This document shows, in pieces, positions 46,432 through 60,000 of a DNA stretch of 64,000 bases. The DNA is taken from assembly GCA_015143295.1 (NCBI GenBank), contig CM026563.1, positions 5,146,001-5,210,000 on the forward strand, written 5' to 3'. How positions within the stretch are numbered: position 1 is the first letter of the stretch; each line of letters opens with the position of its first letter. Made by a program: the position numbers and the translations under genes. The notes under the pieces were generated by a model that saw nothing but the letters and a program-made list of their open reading frames with translations, had not been told where the DNA came from and ran no database searches. Source of the stretch: Tetracentron sinense. Its lineage: Eukaryota > Streptophyta > Magnoliopsida > Trochodendrales > Trochodendraceae.

Positions 46432-46939
46432 CAGGGGCGGGGGCATGGCCCCCCATAATTTTTGGAATCCCTAGAGTTTTGGTTTGAAATAGTGGGCCCC
46501 TAAAATTTTTAATTTTTTTAGTATATAGTGGGCCCTTTATGCCCTTTAGGTAGTCACATGTCTCTACTAAACACCCCTCAACTACGGTTAAAAATCATTC
46601 ATTCTTAGAGTTCACCTACTTATCCTTAGTTATTATAAAAAAATATTAGATTTTTTTAACCTTAGCAGTTAGTGAATTTTAACCCTGGTTTGAAAATTTT
46701 GATATTTTTTTAAAAACCAAGGATATGTGGGTGAATCTTAACCACAGTTAAGGGTATCAATAGAGACACGTGGCAACCTTAAGGACATTACTAGAAAAAT
46801 TCTCAAAATAAAAAAATTACTATTTTTTTTTTCTCGGGGGCTACACCCCGAATCCCCAAGTTCCATACTTACAAATTCTATAGTTTTTTTTGTACATGTA
46901 TTTTGGCCCCCCAATGAAAAATTCTTGGCTCCACCCCTG
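46432..46939. mobile_element. hAT MITE, ~508 bp, with inner MITE
   Basis: The ends CAGGGGCGGGGGCATGG and CCAAG..CTCCACCCCTG-type are imperfect inverted repeats (right end GGCTCCACCCCTG). Flanks TTTGCAAC (46424-46431) and TTTGTAAT (46940-46947) match at 6 of 8. A second inverted-repeat pair inside (46548-46595 with 46730-46778, CACATGTCTCTA / TAGAGACACGTG) marks a nested foldback element. Confidence 0.65.
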
Positions 46940-46947
46940 TTTGTAAT

Positions 46948-47560
46948 AGAGGGTGTCCCAAAGTGTTCAAGACAAGGACTAGTCCCTTGGGGGTGTTCAC
47001 ATTGATTCACTCAAAATTTTTTCTACAAACACCAAGGTAAGGTCAAGTTGTGGGAGTCGAACACAAAACCACAAGGAGCAAACCCGAGATGCTAGCAAAT
47101 CTTTCAACATTTCGAATGTTCTATTCACCTACGTACATGCATGTACAAAACGTATGAATGAAATAACTCTCGAACTTGGTCATAAATTTTTTAATCGGGA
47201 GCAACACCCCCAAAACCTGAACTTCCGCATTCTTCCTAGACCCAAAATATTTCGTACCCACCTTATTCCAACAAGAAAAATCATGGCTCCACCCTGGATG
47301 GGCCCACTTGCCTAACAGGGACCTATGCATAAAAATCACACTGAAGCGAAACATTACAAGTATGTTTCCTCACAAGAGGTGCATGAACATGTACGTACGT
47401 AGAGAAAGCAAGTTTCGTAGATCGTACGGTACGTATTGAGGGCAACTTAGTCATTTCGCTTCATAATGAATTGCGGGGTATTATCGTAGTTTAAAGAAAG
47501 ACGAAGGGTATTAAGTAAACCCGATATTCTTTAAATGACAGGGACGCTAAAAACAGCAGC
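46948..47560. other. Upstream region of the NOT4 gene
   Basis: Contains ACGTACGTA-type runs near 47100-47440. The NOT4 promoter should lie at the 3' end of this stretch, but no TATA box or start can be fixed. Confidence 0.4.
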
Positions 47561-48443
47561 AACGAAACCATTCAGAACCAGAAGAGGGCGTTTTGGACCT
47601 GTGGTTTTCCTTGAATCGAAGAGCTCCGGGTTTTCTCTCTCGCATTTCTCCTCATCAGAAATTTCTCTGCTACTCGATCCGCCACTGTAAGTCCTCGAGC
47701 TCGAATTTTAAAACCCTAATTGTTTAATTGTTCACTTCTATATCTGGATCCTTCTACACATCGTTGAGATCCCTAGGTTCATTTTGTTGTTCTTCATTTC
47801 AATCGGCACTATTTTTGATTACTTAACCTGCTTGTTTTTGTTTATATGTTGATTCGTATGTTCGTTTGTGATTCGTATGCTACATGCAATGGATTTTCAC
47901 GATTAGGTTTTCAGAATCTCCGTTCAGATTATTGGATCTTGATTAGGGTGATTTATTGCGATGGAGTATTTTCATTGATTCCCGATCTCTTTGTGGTGCG
48001 GAGGATTGTTCTTTGGAATTTTGGTTGATTATGATGTTTATGTTTTTAGGGTTTATATTTTAACCATTTTGATACAAGGATGGTACTATTCTGATCAAAA
48101 TAGGGCTTTTAGGGATTTAATTTGAGTGTTGCAGAGTTAAGGTCGCTTTCTGAATCGTGATCGTTTTTGTTGTGAATTAGGGCTTTCAAGAGTTTACGGA
48201 GTTTTTTTTTTTTCATTTCCTTCTCCTAGTCGGTTGATCTTCTTTATACTTCTCAAGATTTTCCCTGGAGTGTGGCTTGCAAAGATTTCAAGGCTATAAA
48301 AATAGGAAATTTAAAAAGTGAGCTATGTAGACTACTCTTAGATAACTGCTGCAGAACAACAAATGGAGGTGCATAAAACACTAAAAAACTTAAATTATTG
48401 TGGTATGAATCCTATTGATCTATCTTTTCTACCTGGTTTTTAG
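47561..48443 (+). promoter_or_regulatory. NOT4 5'UTR exon and leader intron
   Basis: The sequence around 47600-47686 is pyrimidine-rich leader-like sequence ending GCCACT before GTAAGT. The intron runs 47687-48443 and ends at TTTTTAG, seven bases before the start codon. A long first intron in the leader is common in plant housekeeping genes and can raise expression. The transcription start is approximate. Confidence 0.6.
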
Positions 48444-48450
48444 GACTATC

Positions 48451-51400
48451 ATGGGTGAGGTGGGGGAAAAGACATGTCCTCTGTGTACTGAAGACATGGA
48501 CTTGACGGATCAGCAATTGAAGCCATGTAAATGTGGTTATGAGGTTTGAAATACTAATCTGTATCCATTGTAGATGAGGTCTTATGGTCATTGTAAACCT
48601 TCTTATTTCATAAACTCCATTCTATTGTATTTTGCTTAATGTAGTTGCATCATGTTTAATATTGATAAAGAAAAAGATCAAAGAAAATCAATTTATTAGT
48701 TTTTAGAAATCTCCCGCACATATGAACGTGAGGGGTTTGATAATTTTGATAAAATGACTTTTCTGTGCAGATTAGGATCATTGTTGTCTAGTTTATATAT
48801 ATATATATATATAAAATTCATTCTCTTTCTTGTTACAGTTATGTGTTTGGTGCTGGCATCACATAATGGAAATGGCTGAGAAAGATAACACGGAGGGAAG
48901 GTGTCCTGCATGCCGCACACCTTATGACAAGGAAAAGATTGTAGGGATGGAGGCTAAGTGTGAGAGGTTGTTACAGTCTGTGGACAATCCATCTTATCTT
49001 CATGCTATCTGCTGGGAAATGGGAATGCTCACTTTAAACTTTTTATTTTTTATTTTTTTATGAACAGGTTGGTTGCTGAAATCAACTCAGAAAGAAAACT
49101 GAAGTCACATAAGTCAAAGCCAAAAACATCTGAAGGAAGGAAGCACCTTAGCAATGTTAGGGTGATTCAGCGGAATTTGGTGTACATAATGGGAATACCT
49201 CCTAGTCTAGCAGATGAAGATGTGTGTAGCTTATCATTTTGTTCGTATCAGTATCTAATTGAGTGACTTGACGGAACCTTGTGCATGCACCATATTGTTT
49301 CAATTCTTTCTACTGTCTGTACTCTCTATCTAAGCAGGATTTTATGATTTTGAGCAGCTTCTTCAGCACAAAGAGTATTTTGGTCAGTACGGCAAGGTTC
49401 TAAAGGTTTCTGTTTCTCGGACGGCAAGTGGTGCTATTCTACATTCTTCAAACAACACTTGCAGTGTGTAAGTCCAACAGCTGTAATTGTGTTTAGTTTT
49501 CATGTTTGAAGTGCAACCCTTGTTTTGATTCTTTCATCAAGTATCTCGAGTTATCAATTGCTTCACTTTACAAATATTGCCTTAAATCTTTCTGTTTTTG
49601 GAGATGATTCTACTGTCAGCTACTCATGCCTATAATGTTAGATTGGAATAAATTTATTTATTTTAATTTTCTTTCTGGTGATAATAATGGCGGTCCTTTT
49701 TATTTTATTTTATCTGGGCTCAGATATATTACTTACTCAAAAGAGGAGGAAGCGGTACGATGTATTGAATCGGTACATGGTTTTGTACTGGAAGGTAGTT
49801 CCTTGAGGTAAGCTCATATGTTATTTGTCAGTCTTCAATGGGTTACTAGAGCATGTCATGACTTAATCATCATCTTGCTGACTATTTGAATTTGCATTTG
49901 TAGAGCATGTCATGACTTAATCATATGTTATTTGTCAGTCTTCAATGGGTTACAAGAGCATGTCATGACTTAATCATCATCTTGCTGACTATTTGAATTT
50001 GCATTTGCAGAGCATGCTTCGGAACTACAAAGTATTGCCATGCATGGTTGAGAAATGTGGTACGAATAAATAATTTATTTGGCATGGGTATCTCTGAAAT
50101 TCCTTTTGTAATAGATGTGAGGTGACTTACTTTAGTTTCACTCTGAATATTTCTTTTGCTGGTCCAGCCTTGCAACAATCCAGATTGTCTATATTTGCAT
50201 GACATTGGCACTCAAGAAGATAGTTTTACTAAAGATGAAATAATTTCAGCATATACAAGGTATTAACTTAGCAATGCGTGTATACTTTTTTTTCTTGTCA
50301 TCCACTTTGGTAATTTGTATATACGTGTCTTCTTATCACCTCTAGCACCCAAGGTTTAAAATCTCTGCGAAAGGTGCAATATATCTGCTAATATATTCCA
50401 ATGTCACACATTAGGGATACAACAATGCGTGCATACCTTTTTTTACTGTCTTCCACCCTGTTAATTTGTATATACGAATGTTCCTCTTGCACCCAAGGTT
50501 TAAAATCTCTGTGAAAAGTGCGATGTATTCCAATGTCACTCACAAGGTTCTAAATGTCGATATCGCTCGACATATCGAGCCACGAAAAAAAGATATATCG
50601 GAGATATATCGCAAGATACATCGTTTATCGGTGATTTTTAGAAAAATGACAAAAAAATGGGGCAAAACATGGAATTTTGTATTGAAATTTCAGGAAATGT
50701 TAAAATAGATGTTAATAGCATAGTTGCAGGGAAGCTATGTACAGAGTGGGAAGCTCGTTTCCCCGGAAACTCGTTTCCTAGATTCGCTTCCTCAAACAGA
50801 TTCGCTTCCTAGGAAGCTCGCTTCTCCGGACAGACTCGCTTCTTAGGAAGCTCCTTTCCATCACGTCTCATTTAAAATCAAAGGGAGCTATATGTGTGAA
50901 GTGATAGGGCAGACTATAATCTATAACCTAGGGGTGTAGATCCTAAGCAAGTATCGTCGGTTTGGAACCTAAGACATCTACTTTTTCACAAAAATCTCAT
51001 GTAAGATTAAATCAAATATATAGCTACTTATAATAACATAATGGGAATAAGGAGAATATATCTCATTTCTCGCTTCCCGTTTCCTAAGGATTTTTGAGTC
51101 TCGTTTCCTGCTTCTCGTTTTCGTTTCTCGCTCCGGTAACTATGGTTAATAGTATCTCTGAGAATAAAAACATTAAAAAAAAATTACAATATACATAAAA
51201 GATGCAATTAAAAAAATGCAAAGATGTGTGCTGATGAGTGACGATAATGTATAATCGATTCATGTTTAATTCATTTATCAATCCATATTAGTTTTTAACC
51301 TATTATTTGTCATATAATATACTTTTTACATGACACATCATTTTAAAATAAAATTTGTACTAAAAATATTTTTAAAAATATGAAAATCAAGGTTAGATGC

Positions 51401-53991
51401 GTTATTTGGTTATTCTTAAAGGTTAGTAAATTTTAATCCTAGTTATAGGGAGTTAAAAGGGGACATTGTATTTAAAAAAATTATAAAAGTCAAGATTAAC
51501 ATACTTAAGGAAATATGTTTAATGAGATGATGAGAGTGACCCTAGCATTAACCCTTGTTAGGGTTAAAACACTTAAGGAAAATATGTTTAATGAGATGAT
51601 GAGAGTGACCCTAGCATTAACCTTATTAGGGTTAAAACACTTAAGGAAAGTGTTTAATGAGAGGATGAGAGTGACCCTAGCATTAACCTTGTTAGGGTTA
51701 AAACACTTAAGGAAAGTGTTTAATGAGATGATGAGAGTGACCCTAGCATTACCCTTGTTAGGGTTAAAACACTTAAGGAAAATATGTTTAATGAAATGAT
51801 GAGAGTGACTCTAACATTACCCTTGTTAGGGTTAAAACTCTTAGGAAATATGTTTAATTTGATTATGAGTGAGAGTTACCCTAGCATTACCTTGTTAGGG
51901 TTTAAAGTTAAAACATACGAGCCCAACCCCTCATCCTCATTCGATCAAACCAAAAAAAAAGAGAAGCGCAAAGGGGAGAGGGGAGAGGGGAGAGGGGAAG
52001 AGGCAGAACTCGGGAAAGAAGGAAGAAGGGGAAGGGGAGAAGTCGACCTTGGTGTCAGGTTTTTGCAACGGCGACTCAACCCATGGCAACGATGACAAGT
52101 ATGTAGCCTGTTGCCTTTTATTTTTTGTTTTTTGATGCTGCCTGCACCTGCAAGGCTGCAAAAAATGGAAAAAATTGGGTATTCACAAGTTTCTGTCCGC
52201 AAAATATGGGGGAAAACTAGGTGTCACATGTTTCGGTCGATATCGGTGAGATATCGACGATATATCGTCGATATCGTGTAAAAAATTCCTTACAAGGTAT
52301 AAATGTGTCGGCCATGAGCGATACCGACAAATATCGGCGATATATCGCTGATATTGTCGATATTTAGAACCTTGGTCACACATTAGGGATACATCTATCT
52401 CTAGTATATTTTCTTAATTATGAAATTTCCCTAAATTATCGCCAATTTTCGCATCATATCACAAATTCGTAAATATCGCACATTTTGGATGATGTTTTGG
52501 TCATTTTATATATAAAAATTACATTATGACGATATTTCGGCCAATAGTTGTGGATATTTAGGATTTTATTTCGACCTTGTTTTTTAAACCTAATTTTGCT
52601 CGAATTGTATTTGATTTGGCCCTAATCAATCCAAATTTACTCAAATATAGCAAAAGTCCCTGTGTAAAATGTATGGGGGTGATCTGTTGTTTGGAAAAAA
52701 GCTGAAAAAGGTATACTTTTCAAAAGTTTTTAGATTTTATGCTCATTTGTAGGAGATTTAGGTTCAGAATTAAGTATGTTGTGTATTTTATGTTGATCTA
52801 TCGATTATTGCTCAAAATAGTTTTAGTTATTGACATAAAATTATATTTAAATGGTTTATATTTTAAATATAAATTTAGAATTAAACATTGTAGACTTATT
52901 AGCATGCCAATTAAGTTCAAAATTCCATGCATTATGTATGTTCAAGCGATCTCTCAATCAGCTGGAATTTTTTAACTGTTGGGAAATGTTTGTGATAATT
53001 GCTTTAGTTGTGAAATATTTAATAAATACATATAAATTTAAATAAATAACTTTAACATAATAATTATGTAATGATAATCATCCATAATTATGTTACAATT
53101 TTGTTGATTATATAAGGAAAATGGAATAAGCTTATAGACATAAATTATTTTTATTTTTAAAATAAAAAATAATTAAAAAGGGGTAGTGATGGGAAAAATG
53201 CATATATTAGATGCAATGATTTAAAACGCTAAGGCGTGAGGCGTAAGCCTCATGTGATTTGATTTTTTAGTAATTAAATAAACCAAAAAAATAATTAAAT
53301 AAATGAATAATAAAAATTAATCATTCATTATAAATGCATCATCAATCACATTCATTAATCATAAGTCATTAACTTGTAAATTAGAATTTCTCAAGTATAA
53401 ATTCTGGATTTTGGACCTTCCATTAACCATTAACTATTTACCAATTAATTACTAAAAAAAGCTAAATAGCCCTTTGTATTCTTCCACCCTTTTATGTGAC
53501 GCTAAATGGGTTTTGTGGATTGTGGATGATGCAAGTGAATTTATGAACTGGATTGCTATTAGAGAGTGAGAGAATGAACCCAAAACGTGGTAAGGAATGG
53601 TTAATGGCTAGGAATCCATGAGAGCTTGATCAACCTGTCGTAGAGGATCATTTTATCACATGGATTCATCGAACGGTCTCCTTAGAACTCAAGGATAAGA
53701 AGTATGACCTTACTTGAACAAGATCTATTCTATAGGCTCGTACCTCGTTATCCTTGAGTTCCAATGAGACGTGAAGAGGGAATTACTCGATTTTTATTGT
53801 CTTAATAATAAACGTAATCTCATGGTGGGTCTGCTGTCCGTAAATTAGCTACTGGGGTGGTTCTGTCATCCGTCCAGAAAGAGGGAGCAAGGGAGAGAGA
53901 TGGCAGAAGACCACAATAGACTATAGAGAAAGAAAAAAAAGAGGGGAGATACCCAGCCGAAGAGATGCAGAGAAAAAAAAGAAAAAAGAAA

Positions 53992-54029
<38 letters not shown>

Positions 54030-57000
54030 CGTACCAGTTGGCTGGATCTCTTCTTCTTCTCTCCCTCTGCTATTTCTTGTGTTATGTCGTTTTCTAAGAA
54101 GTGTAGGGCTGGATATTATAAAAGGAGAGTATTTTAAAGGGAGAAAGGGGAAACTATAAAGAAGTTTGACTTTTGACTGACTAAACCGAAAAGGAATGAA
54201 TGAACTTTGTCTTGTATAAAAATTAGAAAAGCAAAAAACAACTCTACTGTTTGAAAAGTAAAAAAGCGTACATTACACTCGGAAAAACGTTGTTATAGCG
54301 TGATGCGTACGCTATTATAGAGTAGTTTTTCTGGGGGCGCGCGCCTCAGTAATTTTTACGCTATTTAGTAGCGCAATGGGGCGTTTTACCTACGCTACGT
54401 GCGCCTCAAGGCATACGCCACCACCGCTTTTTAAAACACTGATTAGATGTATATTTTAGGTTAATTATTACATATTTTTTAGTTGAGTATAATGCTCAAG
54501 TATCATGCCGGATTTGCTTGCAAAGAATGTCATGCGTATCTTTGCCCCCTTCCATTGCACGTCTTATGTAAATGTTTTCTGCACACACACACATATATCT
54601 GAAATATTCTTAAGTGAGTATTTATTTAATTTTAATATTTCAAAAATGGCACTGAAATATTCTGTGTTTTATACCAAAATTTTATTTGAATGGAAAATTT
54701 TTCGCCATTTCGAAGATATATTATGATGTATCCTATTTGAAAGCAATGCTATTTCCTGGCAAAGTGTCATTTAAAACCTTGCGTGCACCATTTCTCAGGA
54801 AAAAATGCTCATTTTTAGAGGGTTAGACTATTCTTGAAGTACTTAGTTCTTGTTTGTATGAGGATTTGTGTTGGGATTATCAATACATAAAATTTTTGTG
54901 CTTCTACTACTTGGCAGTGAAACTAGTTATTTTAATACCATCTATCACTGTAATCCGGTTAAACATGAAAGTTTATGTTTTAGGTTTTACAAAGAAATTG
55001 AGCTTTTAGAAGCGCTAAAGGTATTTATTATTTTGAATATTTGTGTTTCTACTAGGTGGTTGTGAATCTAATCATTTTACAATTGTTTTTGTCACGGAAA
55101 ATCAGGGTTTTAATATGAGTTTTATATATATTTTTCTCTCACTATATTCTCAGTTTTCCTAGGCATTTATGTTCCTCCATTCATGAGTTTTATTTTTATT
55201 TTTAAATTTAAAATTCTTGATTGGCTGTGCATGTTCTTTGAATTTACTTTAGTAATACCTTCATCATATGGTTAATTAACTCACATAGCGGTTTTAAAGG
55301 AGTAGAGTTCAACAAATAGCTGGTGCTGCCAATAATTTGCAACGGCGTTCAGGGAATCTATTGCCTCCCCCAGCAGATGACTACTGCAATAACGACATTG
55401 CCTCTACAGGGAAACCTATTGTCAAAACTGCTCCAAATGTAAGACTCCCATTGTTAAACGCTCATTTCTCGGAAGAATTTTTTTTTTTGCATTAAGCAGA
55501 GGATATCCAAATAAAGAATTGCTTTTCTTAGATAAACGATATACTATTGTATTATGTGAAGAGATATAGGGAATGTAAAATAAATTGGAAAGAGCTTTAC
55601 CAATATACAAGTACTTAGATCATTTCCTATATATAACTGAGTTATATGATAATGGATATTAAGTAAGATGATTGTTTCATTAGATCTAAACCGTGGATGT
55701 TTCTGGAATATATGCCAACTGGATTTGGTGATTAATGGAATGCATTTTGTTATGATTGTAATTATGTTCTCTTTGCAGCAAAATTCTACAAGTCAGGATA
55801 GAGATTCTCCTAATGGAAGCACAGGAAGATCTCTTGTCCTTCCAGCAGCAGCATCATGGTATGCCAATAAATGATCTACAGCTGCTCTAATTTGGTTTAT
55901 GAGTTACTACTGCTAAAAGATTTTATTATGCTTACCCGGGGCATGCTTGTTTCAAATTGCAGGCCATCAGTTGCAAGTTGGGCATGCTCGAATATGCCTG
56001 CCAAACAAAAGCCGGACACATTCAATGGTTCATTGGTGCTTCCGGCAGCAGTTGCAAACACAACTCAAGCTTCTATATTGCATGTTGATGATGTAGGAAA
56101 GAATTTTATGGATACTGAAGAAAGTCATGCAATGCATTTTAATGGTAAACTGGGGCCTTCGGAATCTTCCAAACAGTATATTGGCCGAGATTTTCCGACA
56201 AATGAATCAGATACACCTGCAGAGGTTGTCCTAAATGCAACTCCTGCTTCTGTAACTTCCAGCAGCCACTTACCGCCCACATCCAAGGACAGGGACAGAT
56301 GTATCATTATGCCAGCCAATGTCACAAACACTGTAGACATTGCGAGACAATCTTCTAATTTTGGTCCAGATAAAGATGAGAATGTTGTTGCAGATGGAAA
56401 GATTCGGAGTTTATGCTCTGGGTTGACGTCGATAAGCATTGATAGCCATATTCTGGATGAAAATTCTGATGCTATCAGGCCCAATAGTTCGGCTACAACT
56501 AATTTTTCATTTAGATCGCATGGGAATCAAGGGTTACAACAGTCTTATGTTGAGCAATTTGGAGAACCGTTAACCTCTCCAGCGTCAAGGAAAGCTTCCA
56601 CAGCATCTAATGGTGTATGTATTCATAGAGAAAATTCTGATAGGAGATCAGGTTCACAAAGACAAGTACTGCAAGAAGCATGCGGTGTAGTGGAAGAGGA
56701 TTTACTAGCTTTTGACGATGAAAGACTGAAAGATTCAGAAGTGGCCAGTTATCAATCATATATGCCTCATTCGTATAATCAACTCCAGATTTCAAATCAT
56801 TCAAGTAGTCATTCTTGGCAAAATAGCAAGCCTTGCAGTGCTAGCAATTTTAATGTAGATCCTAGAATTGTGCATAAGAAAGTTGATGAAGCTTCTTTAC
56901 CAAATAAAGCTGGTGATGAAGTATTATCAAATGGATATAATGAGAATGAAGCCAGAAGTGCTGAATTGGATAAGGTTTTGGAACGATCCAGCTTGTACTC

Positions 57001-60000
57001 AAATGCAAAAAAAGGAAAGTATTTGGGAAATTTTGACGATGGCGTAGACAGTGATGTAAAAAATGCTGCTGTAGATATGGGAGAGAGCAGCATAATCTCG
57101 AGTATCTTGTCAATGGACGTCGATCCATGGGATGACTCGTTGACCTCGCCTCTCAATTTAGGTAAATTGTGGAGTGAACCTGATAAACAGCATGATTCTC
57201 ATAAAACATCGAGTTCATGGAAAGCACAAAATAGCAATCAGTCCAGGTTCTCATTTGCAAGACAAGAGGATTTTGCAAATCAAGCAACTGATTTGGAGTC
57301 GTCTTTAAGTAACTTTGGACATGCACCAAAGAAATACTCCGTCCCTCAGGAATCTGTGAACAGGGATCTTTACTTGGATAAGTTTCGAAATAGTTTTTCA
57401 CCCAGTGGCTTTGATGAATCTGATAGTTTTCCCAGTAGCTATTCTGTTGTCTCTTCTAATAAGCTTTCTGGTGAGTATAAACTGCATATTTTTTTGTTGA
57501 GTGCTTGCCATTAGTGTTTGTTGTTTCTTATAAATCTGGTTTGCATGACAAGTTTCTTTGTTTTTTTGTGCCCATCTTTTTGCTTCATCGTTTATGCCTC
57601 ACGTTTAAATGATTAAATCCTTTATGTAACTCACATTGTGGGCTTTTTTGTGTGTGGAAAATTTATGTTCTTAAATGCTTTCATTGTATTCTAATGTATA
57701 GCGTTTGATGTTGATGTATTGATTGTGTCCTTTCAAGCTCATCCTTAATTTTCATTTTAAAAATATACTATATGAAGGAGCTTTTTGTTTAATTATACTT
57801 CAATTCTTCATTGGTATTTGTGGTTAATTTTTGTTAATTTAAGAGGCAATGGCTGGACATTGTACACGTATGTTGTTTGTCTTAACGTTTTAACGTTCTA
57901 GGCACTGGAGTAAAAATGTCACATAGGCAATACTTGGGCCACTATCTCGACCTTCACTTAATTAGTGTTTGTCTAGATATTCAGTATCTAGGCAAACACT
58001 AATTAAGGCGAAGTCCCCTAGTGGTGCTTAAGCCTTGTCTCCAAGGCAAAATTCGGGAATAATAATAAATAAATTAATAATAATTATAAAAATATTTCGA
58101 ATAGTTTAATTAAACAAAATACAAAATAAGTAGTTTACTTGCTGACATTGTTACAAATCTCTTGAGAAACACCTAATTTCTCGAAAGAAATACCGAGAAA
58201 CATTTAAAGTTTAAAACTATGTTTTTATCATGGTATTTTAAATGTATTGCGAGAATTACAATTTTATTTTTTTATCACGTAAATATCCCGAGATTTAGTC
58301 GATATTTTAAAAATAATCGCGAAAAAATACCAAGTATTGTTGGTTTGATGAATTTAGAATATATATTATAATATGTTTTATTATTTTAATCATTACCGAT
58401 ATTTAGGCGAGAAATAGCTGGAAAAAATTCTATATTTGAAAATCTCCCGAGAAATATTCAGCCGATGAAAATCCGAGGAAGAGATTTGTAACACTACTTG
58501 CCGGACTAAACAATTTTTTTGCCCAATAGGAAATAATTCAGCACACCTAAAACTTCGTTACTAATCCAGAGAATTTTTCAAAAAAATGTCAAATTTTGTA
58601 AAATGAGGGAGTGATGATTAAGCCTCATGCTTTGAGGTTTATGCTTCATGCATTTGGAGGTCCATACCTCTGTATTAAAATTCGATGAGAACCCGGTCCA
58701 GTTGAGTTGACTCTACTCGACCATGTTTCAAGGCGACTCATAGGTAAAACTCGGAAATGACACTCAAAAGCGAGTGACTCGCCCTGATTCACCCGAGTGA
58801 TGTATGCCTTAAAGTTGTAACCAAAAACCGAGTAACTTGGCCTATGCGGGCGAGGTGACCCGACCCAGTGATGCGCTCGAGTGGACCAAATATATTTTTA
58901 TTAACACACCCACGCCAACAATATACAAATTACATTACAGACTATTATGGCCTTGACTGTAGTGAATTAGTGATAATGGTTTCTGATATTGAATATATCA
59001 TGACAATTTAAGTAGATATGATCTGATGCTCTACGCTCCATTAATCCATGATTTCATTTAACTAGTTATATGAAATTATGAATGATGGATGGTTATTGTC
59101 TTATTTTTTAATGGTAATTGATTAATTGTATTGAATTATATATCTCATTTTAGGTATGTTTTATCATTAATTTTGAATTTATACCATATATATAGTATTA
59201 GAAAAATATTATATATGTTCGAGTTTTAGGTGTCATTACTTGGACGAGTTTTGCTCGAGTTTCCGAGTTGACTCTACTTGGCAAGGTTTTGAGCCGAGTC
59301 GTGTTTTCGGGTTTTAAAACCATAGTTATCAGAGTAAAAAGCCAAAAACGAGAAGCAAAGCAAAAGCGAGAAATGAGATAGACTCCACATTTCCATTATG
59401 TTATTATGGGTAGCTATAGTGTTATACCTTTGATTTTATCTTAAATTATATTTTTCTGGAAAAATGGGTGCCTTAGGTTTCAAGCTGACGATACTTGCTT
59501 AGAGTCTAGATCCTAGGTCTACCCCATCACTAAACACATACAGTTCCCTTTGACTACTAGATGAGATGTGATCAAAGCGAGCTTTCTAGCAATGTTTAAA
59601 AAAAAGGTTTCGGACACCGTAACGGACACAGCCGAAACCTTTACGTAACGCCGTTACGTAATGGTTTTGGCCTATACTTTTTTTTTTCTTTTTTCCTTGA
59701 AAAAATCCAAAAAATTCCAATAAATAGAAAGAAAACATATAATAAATGAGTAACAAGATACTTCTAAAGTCAATATAAAGCTCAAAATTTAGAAATAAGG
59801 AAATTAGATGGGCCGAGGGTTGAAACATACCTGAAATAAAGAACATGTCTTGGATTCCTTCAAATCTATGAATTAAACTCCAAATCAAGAAGTTAATTAA
59901 CAAAAAACAAAAGGATTTTAGGAAAAAAAAAGTACTAAGAATAGATAGAGAAGAAGAGAGGAAGCAAAGATGAGGTTTTAGAATGAGTTTAGGGAGTTTT

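Larger units (their letters stand above)
50543..52374. mobile_element. hAT element, 1832 bp, in NOT4 intron 7
   Basis: The ends CAAGGTTCTAAATGTCGATA and (complement) CAAGGTTCTAAATATCGACA are inverted repeats, with many ATATCG motifs inside. Flanks GTCACTCA (50535-50542) and GTCACACA (52375-52382) match at 7 of 8. The neighbouring tandem unit retains the uninterrupted site (AATGTCACACATTAGGG). No transposase is seen. A smaller hAT element and a minisatellite lie inside. Confidence 0.85.

Noticed and set aside
48780-48812. (TA)n tract just upstream of NOT4 exon 2 as a regulatory element
   Set aside because: It is an ordinary intronic microsatellite. Nothing links it to splicing beyond proximity.
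51504-51912. GTTAGGGTT units as interstitial telomere repeat
   Set aside because: The motif occurs once per ~66-bp unit, not as contiguous TTTAGGG arrays.
51515-52095. Open frame with repeated MFNEMMRVTLALTLL segments
   Set aside because: The repetition is at DNA level (a ~66-bp minisatellite inside a hAT element) and unit lengths vary, so the protein repeat is a by-product.
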